Shown here piece after piece: positions 53,930 through 63,201 of a DNA stretch of 64,000 nt. This DNA comes from Deinococcus fonticola (GTDB taxonomy: Bacteria > Deinococcota > Deinococci > Deinococcales > Deinococcaceae): NCBI RefSeq assembly GCF_004634215.1, contig NZ_SMMH01000002.1:124001-188000 (forward strand). Direction: 5' to 3'. The translations under genes were made by a program, and so were the position numbers. Below the pieces are notes generated by a model. The model was given only the letters and a program-made list of their open reading frames with translations. It did no database searches and was not told the DNA's origin. How positions within the stretch are numbered: position 1 is the stretch's first letter; every line of letters begins with the position of its first letter.

Positions 53930-55039
53930 ATGACAGTGCCGGACATGCGGATCAGAGCCGCTATCAACGACATTCAGGGTTGGCTGAATCAAATCCCCGT
54001 GCCAGGGGAAGCGGTCGTGCGGCAGGCTATTATTCTCCGCTTACTTGACGCTGCTGGATTCAATATCTGGAATCCGCTAGAAGTGGTTCCGGAAGAGACA
54101 AACGCTACGGGTCATCGTGCTGATTTCCTCGTCCGGGCCGGGGAGGGCAAGTTCGCCCTGGAAATCAAGGGCATGAATGTCGCCCTCAACCAGAGCCATT
54201 ACCAGCAGGCCGCTACCTATGCCGTGAATGAAGGGACGCGCTGGGCCATCGTGACCAATGGGCGCGTCTGGGTGGTTATCGACGAGCACCTGCCTGGGCG
54301 CTGGGACGAGCGTGTGGCCCTGAAACTTGAACTGGGACAGGATGAATTCGCTGACGACCTTGCGTTGCTTCTGAACCTGAGCGCATGGCGAGATGACCTT
54401 TTTGTGGCCGCCATAGCTCAAATAACGGAGCGCCAGAAATGGCGTCACGACGCTGAAAAAACTCGCCGAGAAAAGATACCTGTGATTGAGGAAATTCAAC
54501 GAAAATATGGCCTTGGTTTTGAACTCGCAGTGGAAGCGGCCATAGATATGCACCGCATCACTGAGGCGGAGGGCGAAATTTTGCGTGGCGCGACAATAGC
54601 CTGGCAGCCCTATGTAGCTATTTCGTCATCTGCGCCGGCTGAACTGAAAAAGGGCATCGTCACGGAGCATCTTTCATTGCCAGGTAAAAGTTCAGAGCCG
54701 CATCCGGCTCGGCAAGTTGAATTCGCCTTCAAAGCCAGGAAGGCTGAGGCAACAGCCATCTGGAATGAAGCGGACAACATCTGGACGATTAAGAAGGGGA
54801 GTACGGCGCTAGATCGAGTACCGGACTACGGCAAATGGCTCGCAACTGAGCGAGAGAAGCTAATTTCGGAGGGCATTCTCCGCCGCATCGGTGACGGCCT
54901 GCTCGAGTATGTTGAAGACCACAATTATACCTCACCGAGTAACGCAGCCTTTTATATTGCTGGACGTTCGTGTAGCGGCTGGGATTGCTGGAAAGATTCA
55001 AGTGGACAGCCAGCCAGCACTTATCGTAAGTCCAACTAA
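53930..55039 (+). CDS. PD-(D/E)XK nuclease-like protein with DUF4357 domain
   Basis: The 369-residue product has an N-terminal domain like that of type I restriction HsdR or related stand-alone proteins: AVVRQAIILRLLDAAGFNIW, then Asp65 (GHRADFLV) and Glu78-x-Lys80 (FALEIKG), the PD-(D/E)XK pattern, followed by HYQQAATYAVNEGTRWAIVT. The C-terminal ~110 residues match DUF4357: AIWNEADNIWTIKKGSTAL and SPSNAAFYIAGRSCSGWDCW. No methylase or specificity gene is nearby. The start follows a TAAACT box by eight bases. A DNA-defence or repair nuclease is plausible; activity unproven. Confidence 0.8.
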   Translation: MTVPDMRIRAAINDIQGWLNQIPVPGEAVVRQAIILRLLDAAGFNIWNPLEVVPEETNATGHRADFLVRAGEGKFALEIKGMNVALNQSHYQQAATYAVNEGTRWAIVTNGRVWVVIDEHLPGRWDERVALKLELGQDEFADDLALLLNLSAWRDDLFVAAIAQITERQKWRHDAEKTRREKIPVIEEIQRKYGLGFELAVEAAIDMHRITEAEGEILRGATIAWQPYVAISSSAPAELKKGIVTEHLSLPGKSSEPHPARQVEFAFKARKAEATAIWNEADNIWTIKKGSTALDRVPDYGKWLATEREKLISEGILRRIGDGLLEYVEDHNYTSPSNAAFYIAGRSCSGWDCWKDSSGQPASTYRKSN

Positions 55040-55200
55040 ACCCTCGTTCCCCGTAAATTTCGTTCAACCTGAGGCTCAGGCGAACCGAGCAGTGCATCCG
55101 TTCCGCTGTGTGCTGGCGTGATTGCTCATCCGAGCCTTTGCGATGTAGGCGCCGAGTTATTTGGGTGGGGTGTGGGGATGATTTGCGCGGATGAAAAGTG

Positions 55201-55244
55201 AACCCGCTCCTGGTCGGGCGGGTGGCCTCGATAAGGAGCGGGTT
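55201..55244. terminator. Long hairpin between convergent genes
   Basis: AACCCGCTCCT (55201-55211) and AGGAGCGGGTT (55234-55244) are exact complements. On the minus strand the stem is followed by CACTTTTCA, so it probably terminates the lipoprotein gene at 55267. Confidence 0.7.
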
Positions 55245-55266
55245 GCTGGGCTTTCTGGGTTTAGGT

Positions 55267-56526
55267 TTACTGCACTTCGTACCAGTGGACGGCCAGGGTG
55301 GTCATGGAGCCGCTCACGGTAGAGCCGCTGAGCTTCAGGCCAGTGGGGCGACCAGCGAACAGGGGGAGCAGTTTGGTAGCGCTGTTGGGCAGTTGCACTT
55401 TCACCGTCTGGCCCTTTGTGGGGTTCATATTGATGACCTGCAGGTAACGGCGATTCTGGTAAGACCACAGGTGAGCCACGCCCTGGTTATTCGCAGTGGT
55501 GACGGTCAGGGGGGTGCGTTGGCCGTTCATGAGGACAGGAGCCAGCAACTTCACCTCGCCGGCCAGGGCTTTCAGTTCCGTGTTCAGGCCCTTGTAGCTG
55601 GCCAGGTCGTTGGTGGTGTCCAGGTAGGTGTAGTACAGGATGCCTTTCACGCCTGCGCCCAGCGCCTGGTTGGTCATGCTGTTCAGTTCGCGGGGCGTGG
55701 GGTAGCGCCCGTTTTTCCAGTGGAATGCCTGGAGGTTGGCGATGGGCAGGGTGCCTTTGGCGCTGGATTCCCGTACCAGTTGCTTCATGACCGGGTAAAC
55801 GACATTCACGGGGTCACCACCGTCGATGGGGTAACTCTGGTTGCCGACGGCGTCGGCCCGACCGAAGTAAGCGGAATGGCTGTTCGCGAACGAGATCGCC
55901 ATGCTGGTGTAAGTGAGGTGATTGCTGTCCAGAGTTTTCACGGCGTCGTGGCGTCTGAGCAGTTCTTCAGGAGTAATAAGGTTGTTGCAGTCGTCCGCGA
56001 TCATCCAGCCCAGCACGGCGGGGTGGCTTTTCAGGGTGTTGATGGACGTGCTGTTGAAGTCCTCGACCATGAGTTTCATGCCGCGTGACTGGGCGGCGTC
56101 AAGCAGTTTGCGGTAACCCTCAAGGTCGCCTTCGGGATCAAACATGGTGGCGTTCATGGTGTTGAAGCCCAGATCGGCAATGGCGTTCATGTCGCGCATG
56201 CGCCGGGCTTCGTTGCCGGCCCATGACACGTGGTAGAAGCCCATGGGGAACATGGGTTGGCTATTCACCAGCAGGGTGCCGTCGGTGCGAACCTGCGCCG
56301 TGACAGGGCCACTGGTGGTGGCCGTCAGGGCCAGGGATTCCAGGGTGTTGGTGGCGGCGCTGACCTGTTCGGGCGTGGCCGTCGTTTCGGCGGCGCCGGA
56401 TTCACTGCTGTTACTACCGGGCGTGGACACCGTGGGGCTGTTGACCGTCGGGGCAGGGGTGGGCGTGGTCGAGCAGCCTACCATCAGGAGTGCCAGGGTA
56501 CCCAGCAAGAAACCAGTTTTTTTCAT
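55267..56526 (-). CDS. TIM-barrel-like lipoprotein A (glycoside-hydrolase-like)
   Basis: The 419-residue product has a lipobox MVGC (Cys18) and a Thr/Pro/Ser-rich linker. A catalytic-type domain follows from about residue 95: VRTDGTLLVNSQPMFPMGFY, HPAVLGWMIADDCNNLITPE, RADAVGNQSYPIDGGDPVNV and GVKGILYYTYLDTTNDLASY. The order (DGxxxVNGxPxFPxGFY ... LGWxIADD ... YYTY) is that of TIM-barrel sugar hydrolases, with a small beta domain at the end (LPNSATKLLPLFAGRPTGLK). It is a paralogue of the 56851-58050 product. The leader carries a c-di-GMP-I riboswitch. Surface polysaccharide processing is a reasonable inference from fold and location. Confidence 0.75.
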   Translation of the reverse strand: MKKTGFLLGTLALLMVGCSTTPTPAPTVNSPTVSTPGSNSSESGAAETTATPEQVSAATNTLESLALTATTSGPVTAQVRTDGTLLVNSQPMFPMGFYHVSWAGNEARRMRDMNAIADLGFNTMNATMFDPEGDLEGYRKLLDAAQSRGMKLMVEDFNSTSINTLKSHPAVLGWMIADDCNNLITPEELLRRHDAVKTLDSNHLTYTSMAISFANSHSAYFGRADAVGNQSYPIDGGDPVNVVYPVMKQLVRESSAKGTLPIANLQAFHWKNGRYPTPRELNSMTNQALGAGVKGILYYTYLDTTNDLASYKGLNTELKALAGEVKLLAPVLMNGQRTPLTVTTANNQGVAHLWSYQNRRYLQVINMNPTKGQTVKVQLPNSATKLLPLFAGRPTGLKLSGSTVSGSMTTLAVHWYEVQ

Positions 56527-56528
56527 TG

Positions 56529-56632
56529 ATCTTCCTTCGGAAACCCGGCCAACTTCTTGTCTGACAGACAGGAGAAGTCCCGTGGGCTTTGCGTCCCCTC
56601 CTCACGGAGGGTTTGCCTTTATCGAGAAGCGA
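56529..56632 (-). promoter_or_regulatory. c-di-GMP-I (GEMM) riboswitch
   Basis: On the minus strand the leader reads GGCAAACC (tetraloop-receptor side), a hairpin CCCTCC-GTGA-GGAGGG, then the hallmark GGGACGCAAAGCC, a second helical arm, and CCGGGTTTCCG at its end. These are the conserved blocks of the GEMM class-I aptamer in order and spacing. The 5' strand CTTCTCG (56629-56623) can pair with CGAAGGAAG, which contains the ribosome site of the lipoprotein gene. Ligand-stabilised closing stem P1 would hide the site, so c-di-GMP should lower translation; the sign is inferred. Confidence 0.85.
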
Positions 56633-56850
56633 AAAGTGAGGGCCAACTGATGTCAATCGCTGCCTACTCTGAAGCGCGCTGAACCGCAGCACACTCAAAC
56701 ACAGAGATTAACTGTTAATGAACCTAGCGCGCCTGTTCTGACGAAACTCCTACAACCAGGCTCTCATAAATGCATAACCTCACACCTTTCCCAACGAAGG
56801 TGAAAAAGCCTCTTTCTCTGGCAGGGCCAGGCAGGGTTACGCCACATGAA

Positions 56851-58050
56851 TTACTTGACTTCGTAAATGGCGACTTGAAGGGGACGTAACCGTCCACTGA
56901 CTTCCAGGCCGCGACGGTTCAGAGTCCGGCCCAGGGTGCTGATGGGCTTCCACTGAGTAGGGGGTTCAGGGAGCTTCAGGTTGACCAGGCGGTCGGCGGT
57001 GCGGCTGCTGTTCAGGGCCATTACAAAACCTTTCTTCTGGCCTTCCTGCGATTCGCCGCGCAGGTACACCACCAGCGGCTGGCTGCCGGTGCCGTCTTGC
57101 AGAGGCATCAGCTCGCCGCTCAGCAGGTAGGGGGCCAGGAAGCTCACTTCATGCGCCACACCTTGCAGGGTCGACCACATCACGGGTTCCTGGTTCAGGT
57201 CGACTTCTCTGGCACGGTAAGCGTAGTACACCACGCCTTTCATCCCCGCCATGATGGCCTGGTAGGTCATGTTGCGCAGTTCCACCGGACTGGGTTTACG
57301 CCGGCCCCACAGGAAGCTCTGAAGGTTGGCAATGGGCACGGTGCCTTTGAGGTGGGCACTCTGCACGGCGCTGCGCATCATGGGGTAGGTGACGCTGATG
57401 TCGTCATTCCCGATCGGGTAACTCTGGTTGCCGATCAGGTCGGCGGTGCTGAAGTAAGGAGTCTCGGGGCGGTTTTGCGCCACGGCCAGACTCAGGTAAG
57501 TCAGTTTGTTCGGGGTGGCCTTCTTGAACTGCTCGTTGCGGGCTTCGACTTGTTGCGGCGTGAGTTGCGCGTTCGCGTCGTCGGCAATTTTGAATCCGAG
57601 CAGGGCGGGGGAAGCGCTGATCTTGCGCCTGTTCTCGGGGGTCAGACCGTAAGGCATGACGAACACCCCGGATTCCTGTGCCTGCTTCAGGAAAGACTGG
57701 AAATTCGCGGCGTCCAGTTCGTTGATTCCTTCTGTAATCACGAAATTAAACCCGGCGCCGGCCAGGCGTGACAAGTCCTGCTGGCGGCGTTCCGGCGTAC
57801 CGTTCCTTGCCCAGGACACGTGGTAGAAACCCAGTGGGAAGAACGGCTGGCCGTTGACCAGGATGGTACCGTCGGTGCGGTGGGTGGCAACGGTGGGGAG
57901 TCCTTTTTTCAATTGCGTTACCGCTTCCGGTACAGCTGCCGCCAGGGGATCTTGCTGCCGGAACAGGTTGCAGGCAGTCAGGCATCCCAGTGTCACCCCA
58001 GCCAGCAGGGCGGCAGGCAGCGGACAGGTGGCGTAAAAGGGCCGCTTCAT
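56851..58050 (-). CDS. TIM-barrel-like lipoprotein B (paralogue of A)
   Basis: The 399-residue product has a lipobox LTAC (Cys27) and the same landmarks as lipoprotein A: HRTDGTILVNGQPFFPLGFY, SPALLGFKIADDANAQLTPQ, STADLIGNQSYPIGNDDISV and GMKGVVYYAYRAREVDLNQE, ending with a beta domain and EVSGRLRPLQVAIYEVK. A TACGGT box lies seven bases before the ATG, and there is no riboswitch here, so the paralogues differ in control. A polysaccharide hydrolase, lyase or binding role is inferred from the fold pattern and location beside a polysaccharide gene cluster. Confidence 0.75.
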   Translation of the reverse strand: MKRPFYATCPLPAALLAGVTLGCLTACNLFRQQDPLAAAVPEAVTQLKKGLPTVATHRTDGTILVNGQPFFPLGFYHVSWARNGTPERRQQDLSRLAGAGFNFVITEGINELDAANFQSFLKQAQESGVFVMPYGLTPENRRKISASPALLGFKIADDANAQLTPQQVEARNEQFKKATPNKLTYLSLAVAQNRPETPYFSTADLIGNQSYPIGNDDISVTYPMMRSAVQSAHLKGTVPIANLQSFLWGRRKPSPVELRNMTYQAIMAGMKGVVYYAYRAREVDLNQEPVMWSTLQGVAHEVSFLAPYLLSGELMPLQDGTGSQPLVVYLRGESQEGQKKGFVMALNSSRTADRLVNLKLPEPPTQWKPISTLGRTLNRRGLEVSGRLRPLQVAIYEVK

Positions 58051-58097
58051 CTCTCCGACCGTAGACCGGCCTCATGAGAGGGCAATCAGCGCCGTTC

Positions 58098-59288
58098 TCA
58101 GCGCAGCAACAGGTGCAGTCGGCGGCGTTCTTGGGGGGACACCAGGTAATACCACAGGCCACCGATCTTGCGGTTGACGCCCTGCACACTCACGGTTTGC
58201 TGGTGACTCAGCAGGTAGTCGTGTCGCTGGCGCAACTCCACCACTTCTGACGGCGAGAAGTTCGTGCGCAGGTGGTGTTGCAGTTGTCCCAGTACGCGGT
58301 TCAGCTCGTCCGGCGACAGTTGTCCCAGCGAACCCATCAGGCTGCGCAGCACTTCCTGCTGGCGGGTGTTGCGGCCCAGGTCCCCGCGCGGGTCTTGTTT
58401 ACGCATGCGCGAGTAGGCCAAGGCCTGCTCACCGTTCAGTTTCACCTTGCCCGGTTCAAAGGACTGTCCGTCCAACTCGAAAGCGAAAGGGGGATTCACG
58501 GTGACACCGCCCACCAGATCGATAACCTGCTGAAAACCGCCCATGCTGATCTCCACGAACTTGTCCATGGGAATCCCCAGGAACTGCTCCACCGCCATGG
58601 TTTGCAGGGTGGCGCCGCCGATGGCGTAGGCCGCGTTGATTTTCTCCACTTCGTGTTCAGGAATCTGGGCGCGGGTGTCGCGGGGAATACTTAAAAAAGA
58701 AAGGACACGGGTTTTTGGGTCAAACGTCAAAACGACCAGTACGTCGGCCCGACCCTTATCCAATTCATTTTGATCGTTGCCTATCAGCAGTACATGAATT
58801 TTGGTGTTGGTGCGTACCCGTTCCAGAAAACTGGCGGGGGCCAGCTTCACCGGGGCAGGCGCGGGCGGCGCCGCTGGCGTTTTGGGCACAGGGGCTGTGG
58901 GGACTGACGGCGTCTGCGCGGTAGGTATGGCGTCGGGAACGGCTGGGCGGGCCACCGTCTTGGGGGTCGGGGGCGGGGTTGTCGTGGGAACTGGAGGCGT
59001 CTTAGGGGCTGGGGCCGTCTTGGAGGGTGAGGGCGTTCCGGAAACTGGTTTTGCCGGGCTGGGTTTGTAACGTCCCATCGAGACAGGCTGGTCGGCCGGT
59101 GGGGGCGGCAAATCCTTGAACACCGGGTCGTCCAACACGCCGGGCAGGGGCGGGAACCCGTCTCCGTCGAGTTCCTTGTACACTTCCTGACCCAGGAGTT
59201 GCACCTCGCGGTGCCGCTGGTAGGTGAACAGTCCGCCTGCGGCCACCAGCACCAGCAGCAGAATCAGCAGCCACCACCAACGACGCAT
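58098..59288 (-). CDS. LytR-CpsA-Psr (LCP) family glycopolymer ligase
   Basis: The ATG at 59288 lies seven bases after a TATAGT box. The 396-residue product has one membrane anchor (WWWLLILLLVLVAAGGLFTY) and a Pro/Thr/Lys-rich spacer (about 45-155). The LCP domain has HVLLIGNDQNELDKGRADVL, FLSIPRDTRAQIP, INAAYAIGGATLQTMAVEQF and EQALAYSRMRKQDPRGDLGR. The Arg and Asp residues that bind the polyprenyl pyrophosphate are kept. LCP proteins attach polysaccharides to the cell wall or to proteins. It is divergent from the flippase gene of the polysaccharide cluster. Confidence 0.9.
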   Translation of the reverse strand: MRRWWWLLILLLVLVAAGGLFTYQRHREVQLLGQEVYKELDGDGFPPLPGVLDDPVFKDLPPPPADQPVSMGRYKPSPAKPVSGTPSPSKTAPAPKTPPVPTTTPPPTPKTVARPAVPDAIPTAQTPSVPTAPVPKTPAAPPAPAPVKLAPASFLERVRTNTKIHVLLIGNDQNELDKGRADVLVVLTFDPKTRVLSFLSIPRDTRAQIPEHEVEKINAAYAIGGATLQTMAVEQFLGIPMDKFVEISMGGFQQVIDLVGGVTVNPPFAFELDGQSFEPGKVKLNGEQALAYSRMRKQDPRGDLGRNTRQQEVLRSLMGSLGQLSPDELNRVLGQLQHHLRTNFSPSEVVELRQRHDYLLSHQQTVSVQGVNRKIGGLWYYLVSPQERRRLHLLLR

Positions 59289-59407
59289 GCCCTGAACTAT
59301 ACGGGCCATACGGCCCGCCCGGCAGCGGTTGCCCCTGTCCTTAAAGTTCACCTGAAGGAGCCGGGCAGGGGGCACGGTATGCTGGTTTTACGGCCTCCTT
59401 TCCCCTG

Positions 59408-60679
59408 ATGTCTACGCCCGCCCCCACCCCACCCACCGCGCCGGCTGCGCCCGGCCTGCGTGCCGGCATGCTCTGGACTGTGCTGGGGCAGGGTACGTTC
59501 TCGGCGGCGCAGTGGCTGATGGTCATTTTGCTGGCCCGCAGCGGCGGTGCCGAGGCGGTCGGGGTGTACTCGCTGGGGCTGGCCCTGACCGCCCCGCTGT
59601 TCCTGCTGCTGGGCCTGCAGCTGCGGGGGGTGCAGGCCACCGACGCCGCGCAGCAGTACCAGTTCAGTGATTACTTCACGTTACGCCTGCCTAGCATGTT
59701 GCTGGGGCTGCTGATCACGGCGGGCCTGGCCGGGCTGTACCCCCACGCCAGCGGGGCCATCTGGTGGCTGGGCACCGCCAAGGCCCTGGAGGGTATCAGT
59801 GACGTGTTGTACGGGCGCATGCAGCAGCGTGAACGGTTGGACTGGATCGCCCAGTCCACCATGCTGCGTGGCCTGCTGGGCCTGGCGCTGCTGGGCGGTC
59901 TGCACCTGCTGACCCGCAACCTGACCTTCAGTGCGGCGGGCGTGGCCGCAGCGGGCCTGACCACGCTGGTGCTTTTCGACTTACCGCGTGCCCGGCAGGT
60001 GGCCGCAGGCCGCTGGTGGCAGCCGCCGCTGTCCGGCTCATTGCTGAAACTGGCCCTGCCGCTGGGCTTGGTGCTCGCGCTGGTGTCTCTGGGCACCAAC
60101 CTTCCACGGCTCTTTATCGAGCACCAGCTGGGCAGTGGGTCGCTGGGCGTGTACTCGGCCCTCAGTTACGTCAGTGTGGCGGGCAGCGTGCTGGTGGTCG
60201 CGCTCGGAACGGCCCTGACCACGCGCCTCTCACAGCACTACGCCCGCGCGGAAAAGGCCGCTTTTCTGAGGCTTTCCCTTCTGTTGACCGCCGGGGCAGG
60301 GGGGGTAGGGGCGGCCCTGACACTGTTGAGCGGGGTGGCGGGCGGCCCGATGCTGCATCTGTTGTACGGCCCGGAGTACGCGGCCTACACCAAGCCTTTT
60401 TTCTGGTTGACCCTGGCCGGCTCGGCGGGCTTTCTGGCCTCCTGCGCCGGTTTTGCGCTCACGGCGGCGCGGCGCTTCAAGGAGCAGTTGCCGCTGTTCG
60501 TGGGCGTCACTCTGATCCTGGCGGCCGCGTGCTGGTGGTTTATTCCGCGTCAGGGGCTGCTGGGCGCGGCGACCGCTGGCCTGATCGGCTCGGCGGCGCA
60601 GCTGCTGGGCAGTTGGTTTATCGTGGTGCAGGCCTTACGCCCCCTGCGCGCCCCACCCCCTTTGCAAGGAGACGCCTGA
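59408..60679 (+). CDS. Polysaccharide flippase (Wzx/MATE-like)
   Basis: The 423-residue product has 12 or so membrane spans with the MVF/Wzx pattern: MLWTVLGQGTFSAAQWLMVI at the start, GVYSLGLALTAPLFLLLGLQ, TNLPRLFIEHQLGSGSLGVY in the middle and LLYGPEYAAYTKPFFWLTLA towards the end. It would move lipid-linked saccharide units across the inner membrane. Its stop is immediately followed by the glycosyltransferase ATG at 60680, with a GGAGACG site inside its last codons. Confidence 0.85.
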   Translation: MSTPAPTPPTAPAAPGLRAGMLWTVLGQGTFSAAQWLMVILLARSGGAEAVGVYSLGLALTAPLFLLLGLQLRGVQATDAAQQYQFSDYFTLRLPSMLLGLLITAGLAGLYPHASGAIWWLGTAKALEGISDVLYGRMQQRERLDWIAQSTMLRGLLGLALLGGLHLLTRNLTFSAAGVAAAGLTTLVLFDLPRARQVAAGRWWQPPLSGSLLKLALPLGLVLALVSLGTNLPRLFIEHQLGSGSLGVYSALSYVSVAGSVLVVALGTALTTRLSQHYARAEKAAFLRLSLLLTAGAGGVGAALTLLSGVAGGPMLHLLYGPEYAAYTKPFFWLTLAGSAGFLASCAGFALTAARRFKEQLPLFVGVTLILAAACWWFIPRQGLLGAATAGLIGSAAQLLGSWFIVVQALRPLRAPPPLQGDA

Positions 60680-61822
60680 ATGCCCACCGCACCCACGCCC
60701 ATACGCGTCCTTCATCTGACCGGCAATCTGGACCGTGGCGGGATCGAAACCTGGTTGAAGAACGTCTTGCAGCGCGTGGATCGCCGGCAGGTCGCCATGG
60801 ACATCATGGTGGTCAGCCCTGCCCCACATGAAGGCCACTACGAAGCGGAACTCAGGGCCCTGGGGGCGCGCATTCTCCGCATGCCGTCCACCAACCGGCC
60901 GCTGAAATTCCTGCCGGCTTACCTGAGTGCTCTGCGGCAATTTGGCCCTTACGACGTGGTTCACAGCCACATTCACCACTTTGGTGGCATAGTGCTGCTG
61001 CTGGCGCGGCTGGCCGGCGTCAGGGTGCGGGTGGCGACCAGCCACAGCGACACCCTGAAGCTTGATCTGGCGGCCAGAAATGGCCGGTATGCGTACCTGA
61101 CTCTGATGCGGGCCGCCTTGCAGAGCAGCGTTACCCACCGTCTGGCGGTAAGTCAAATGGCGGCCCGCGCCCTGTTCGGCCCAGACTGGCGGGCATTGGG
61201 GACTCAGGTCGTGAACCTGGGTGTAGATCTGCTAAGTCTTCAGCAGCCGCGTGACATTCAGCAATTACGCGGCCGCCTGAACTTGCCGAGCGGAATACCG
61301 GTACTGGGCCACGTGGGCCTGCTGCGCGCGGAAAAGAACCACCTGTTTCTGCTCGACGTGTTTCATACTTATCTGAAGCGTCACGGCCCGGCGTGCCTGC
61401 TGCTGGTCGGTGACGGTGAAGAGCGGCAGGCCATCGAGGCCCGCGTGGCGCAACTGGGGCTGACGGAGCAGGTGTACCTGCTGGGTTCGCGCTCCGATAT
61501 TCCGGACCTATTGTGGCTTATGGATGTCTTCGTGTTTCCTTCCCACTTCGAGGGCCTGAGCCTGGCTTTCCTGGAGGCGCAGGCTGCGGGCTTGCCGTGC
61601 GTGATTTCCAGCAACGTGTCCATTCGGATGGAGGCCAGCCGGATGCCCCTGGTGGATGTGCAGAGGCTGGAGGTGGCGGCCGGGCCTGCCGTGTGGTCCG
61701 ACGCCATTGCGCAGGCCGTGAAACGTGGCCGTCACGCACCGCCATACATGGACTTCGACGTGGGCGAGAAAACACAGGAACTGGTCGCGTTCTACCAGCG
61801 GGCTGTCGCAGGTGAAGGGTGA
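60680..61822 (+). CDS. GT4-type glycosyltransferase
   Basis: The 380-residue product has a GT-B fold: RVLHLTGNLDRGGIETWLKN in the acceptor domain, YDVVHSHIHHFGGIVLLLAR, then the donor domain VLGHVGLLRAEKNHLFLLDV, LLLVGDGEERQAIEARVAQL and VFVFPSHFEGLSLAFLEAQA with the E-x7-E motif. This is the capsule/exopolysaccharide GT4 group. Sugar specificity is unknown. The stop overlaps the next GTG (GTGA at 61819). Confidence 0.9.
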   Translation: MPTAPTPIRVLHLTGNLDRGGIETWLKNVLQRVDRRQVAMDIMVVSPAPHEGHYEAELRALGARILRMPSTNRPLKFLPAYLSALRQFGPYDVVHSHIHHFGGIVLLLARLAGVRVRVATSHSDTLKLDLAARNGRYAYLTLMRAALQSSVTHRLAVSQMAARALFGPDWRALGTQVVNLGVDLLSLQQPRDIQQLRGRLNLPSGIPVLGHVGLLRAEKNHLFLLDVFHTYLKRHGPACLLLVGDGEERQAIEARVAQLGLTEQVYLLGSRSDIPDLLWLMDVFVFPSHFEGLSLAFLEAQAAGLPCVISSNVSIRMEASRMPLVDVQRLEVAAGPAVWSDAIAQAVKRGRHAPPYMDFDVGEKTQELVAFYQRAVAGEG

Positions 61823-63198
61823 GGAGCAGTACAAGTGGCGGCAGTCGTGACGTTCCGCTGGACTGGCTTCCCAGCGCCCCCACCGTGACCCAGTTGGCCC
61901 GCACCGCCCCCTGGCTGGAAAGGGCCGTCACCTGGTTGCTCGGGGCGTTCATTGGCGTGCAGTGTTTCGGGCTGCCGCTGCTGGGCGTGGGGCCGTGGGC
62001 GCTGTGGCCTACCATGGCCGACGTGCTGTTCTGGGTGGCCCTGTTGTGCGCGGCCCTGTACCGCTGCCCGGTGCAACCTTACCTGCGGACTGTGTGGGGC
62101 GCCCTGCTGAGTGTGGGGGCGCTGTCCGTGGGTTCTTTCCTGCTGCTGCTGGTCATGCGGGACGGTCACCTGGGCGTGGCCGGGCCGTTCGGTGTTTTTC
62201 AGGTGTTCAAGCTGTTGCAACTGCTGGGCGTGTTCTGGATGGCAGGCCGCCTGTCCCTGGGCCGTGACGTGCTCAGAAGTTGGGAAGGGGCCGCTCGTGT
62301 GGGTTTTTTGGTCATCGTCGTGACGATCATCTGGACGTACTTCTCTCCGGCCATTCCGCAGTTTTTCGGGGATGTCCTGCCGCGTGGCCGGGGGGCGTCC
62401 GGCCCGTGGGAGTCGTACTACCTGCACAATGAGCGCGGCCTGGGTACGCTGGGGTACAACCACGCTTACGTGGCGGCCATGGTGCTGCTTCAGGGCGCTT
62501 TCCTGATGATGTTGCGCCCGGCCCGTAACCACACCTGGATTCTGCTGGGCATCGTGGTGGCGTGCTTCCTGTCCGGTGCGCGGGCGGGTCTGGTAGGCGC
62601 GGTGTTGTTCGTGCTGCTGGAGGGCCTGCGTACCCCCCTGCGTTCCACTCTGACGGTGCTGGCGGTGGGCGTGGCGGGCCTGTTCGCCATGCCTTACCTG
62701 CACGCTGACCTGAACACCCTGATTGCCCGGCAGGCCACCATTCTGGATGCCGGAGATACTGGCAACCTGGCAGGCCGGGGTGACATCTGGCAAACGTACT
62801 TGAGTGGCCTGAGCAGTGATCCTTTCCGGTTGCTGCTGGGCAGCGGCATGGGGTCGGCGGTGGCGAACAACGGCTCTAACGCGCACATGCTGGTGCTTCA
62901 GGTGCTGTATGAAACCGGGGTGGTGGGCCTTACGGTCATGGGTCTGCTGTTCTGGCTGCTGTTCCGGCAACTGGGCCAACTGAAGACCGGACGATCAGGC
63001 ATTGCCATGAACCTGCTGGTGGGCCTGTGGGCCACATCGTTTGCGGCCGAGACCCTGTACCCCAATTCGGCCTTCGGTTCGTTCCTGCCGATGCTGGCAC
63101 TGGTGCTGGTGGTGGCCCTGACCCCGGCACATTCCGAAACCCTTCAGGAACCCGTGACCCCGGTATCTGGCCCCCGTATCGTTGAATGGGAGGACTGA
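61819..63198 (+). CDS. O-antigen ligase/polymerase (Wzy/WaaL-like) membrane protein
   Basis: The 459-residue product has about 11 membrane spans. The large periplasmic loop and Wzy_C landmarks are visible: YYLHNERGLGTLGYNHAYVA, LLGIVVACFLSGARAGLVGA, GDTGNLAGRGDIWQTYLSGL and LLGSGMGSAVANNGSNAHML, ending in NSAFGSFLPMLALVLVVAL. Such proteins polymerise or ligate lipid-linked glycans at the outer face of the inner membrane. The GTG start is coupled to the previous gene. Confidence 0.88.
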   Translation: MRSSTSGGSRDVPLDWLPSAPTVTQLARTAPWLERAVTWLLGAFIGVQCFGLPLLGVGPWALWPTMADVLFWVALLCAALYRCPVQPYLRTVWGALLSVGALSVGSFLLLLVMRDGHLGVAGPFGVFQVFKLLQLLGVFWMAGRLSLGRDVLRSWEGAARVGFLVIVVTIIWTYFSPAIPQFFGDVLPRGRGASGPWESYYLHNERGLGTLGYNHAYVAAMVLLQGAFLMMLRPARNHTWILLGIVVACFLSGARAGLVGAVLFVLLEGLRTPLRSTLTVLAVGVAGLFAMPYLHADLNTLIARQATILDAGDTGNLAGRGDIWQTYLSGLSSDPFRLLLGSGMGSAVANNGSNAHMLVLQVLYETGVVGLTVMGLLFWLLFRQLGQLKTGRSGIAMNLLVGLWATSFAAETLYPNSAFGSFLPMLALVLVVALTPAHSETLQEPVTPVSGPRIVEWED

Positions 63199-63201
63199 CT
63201 G

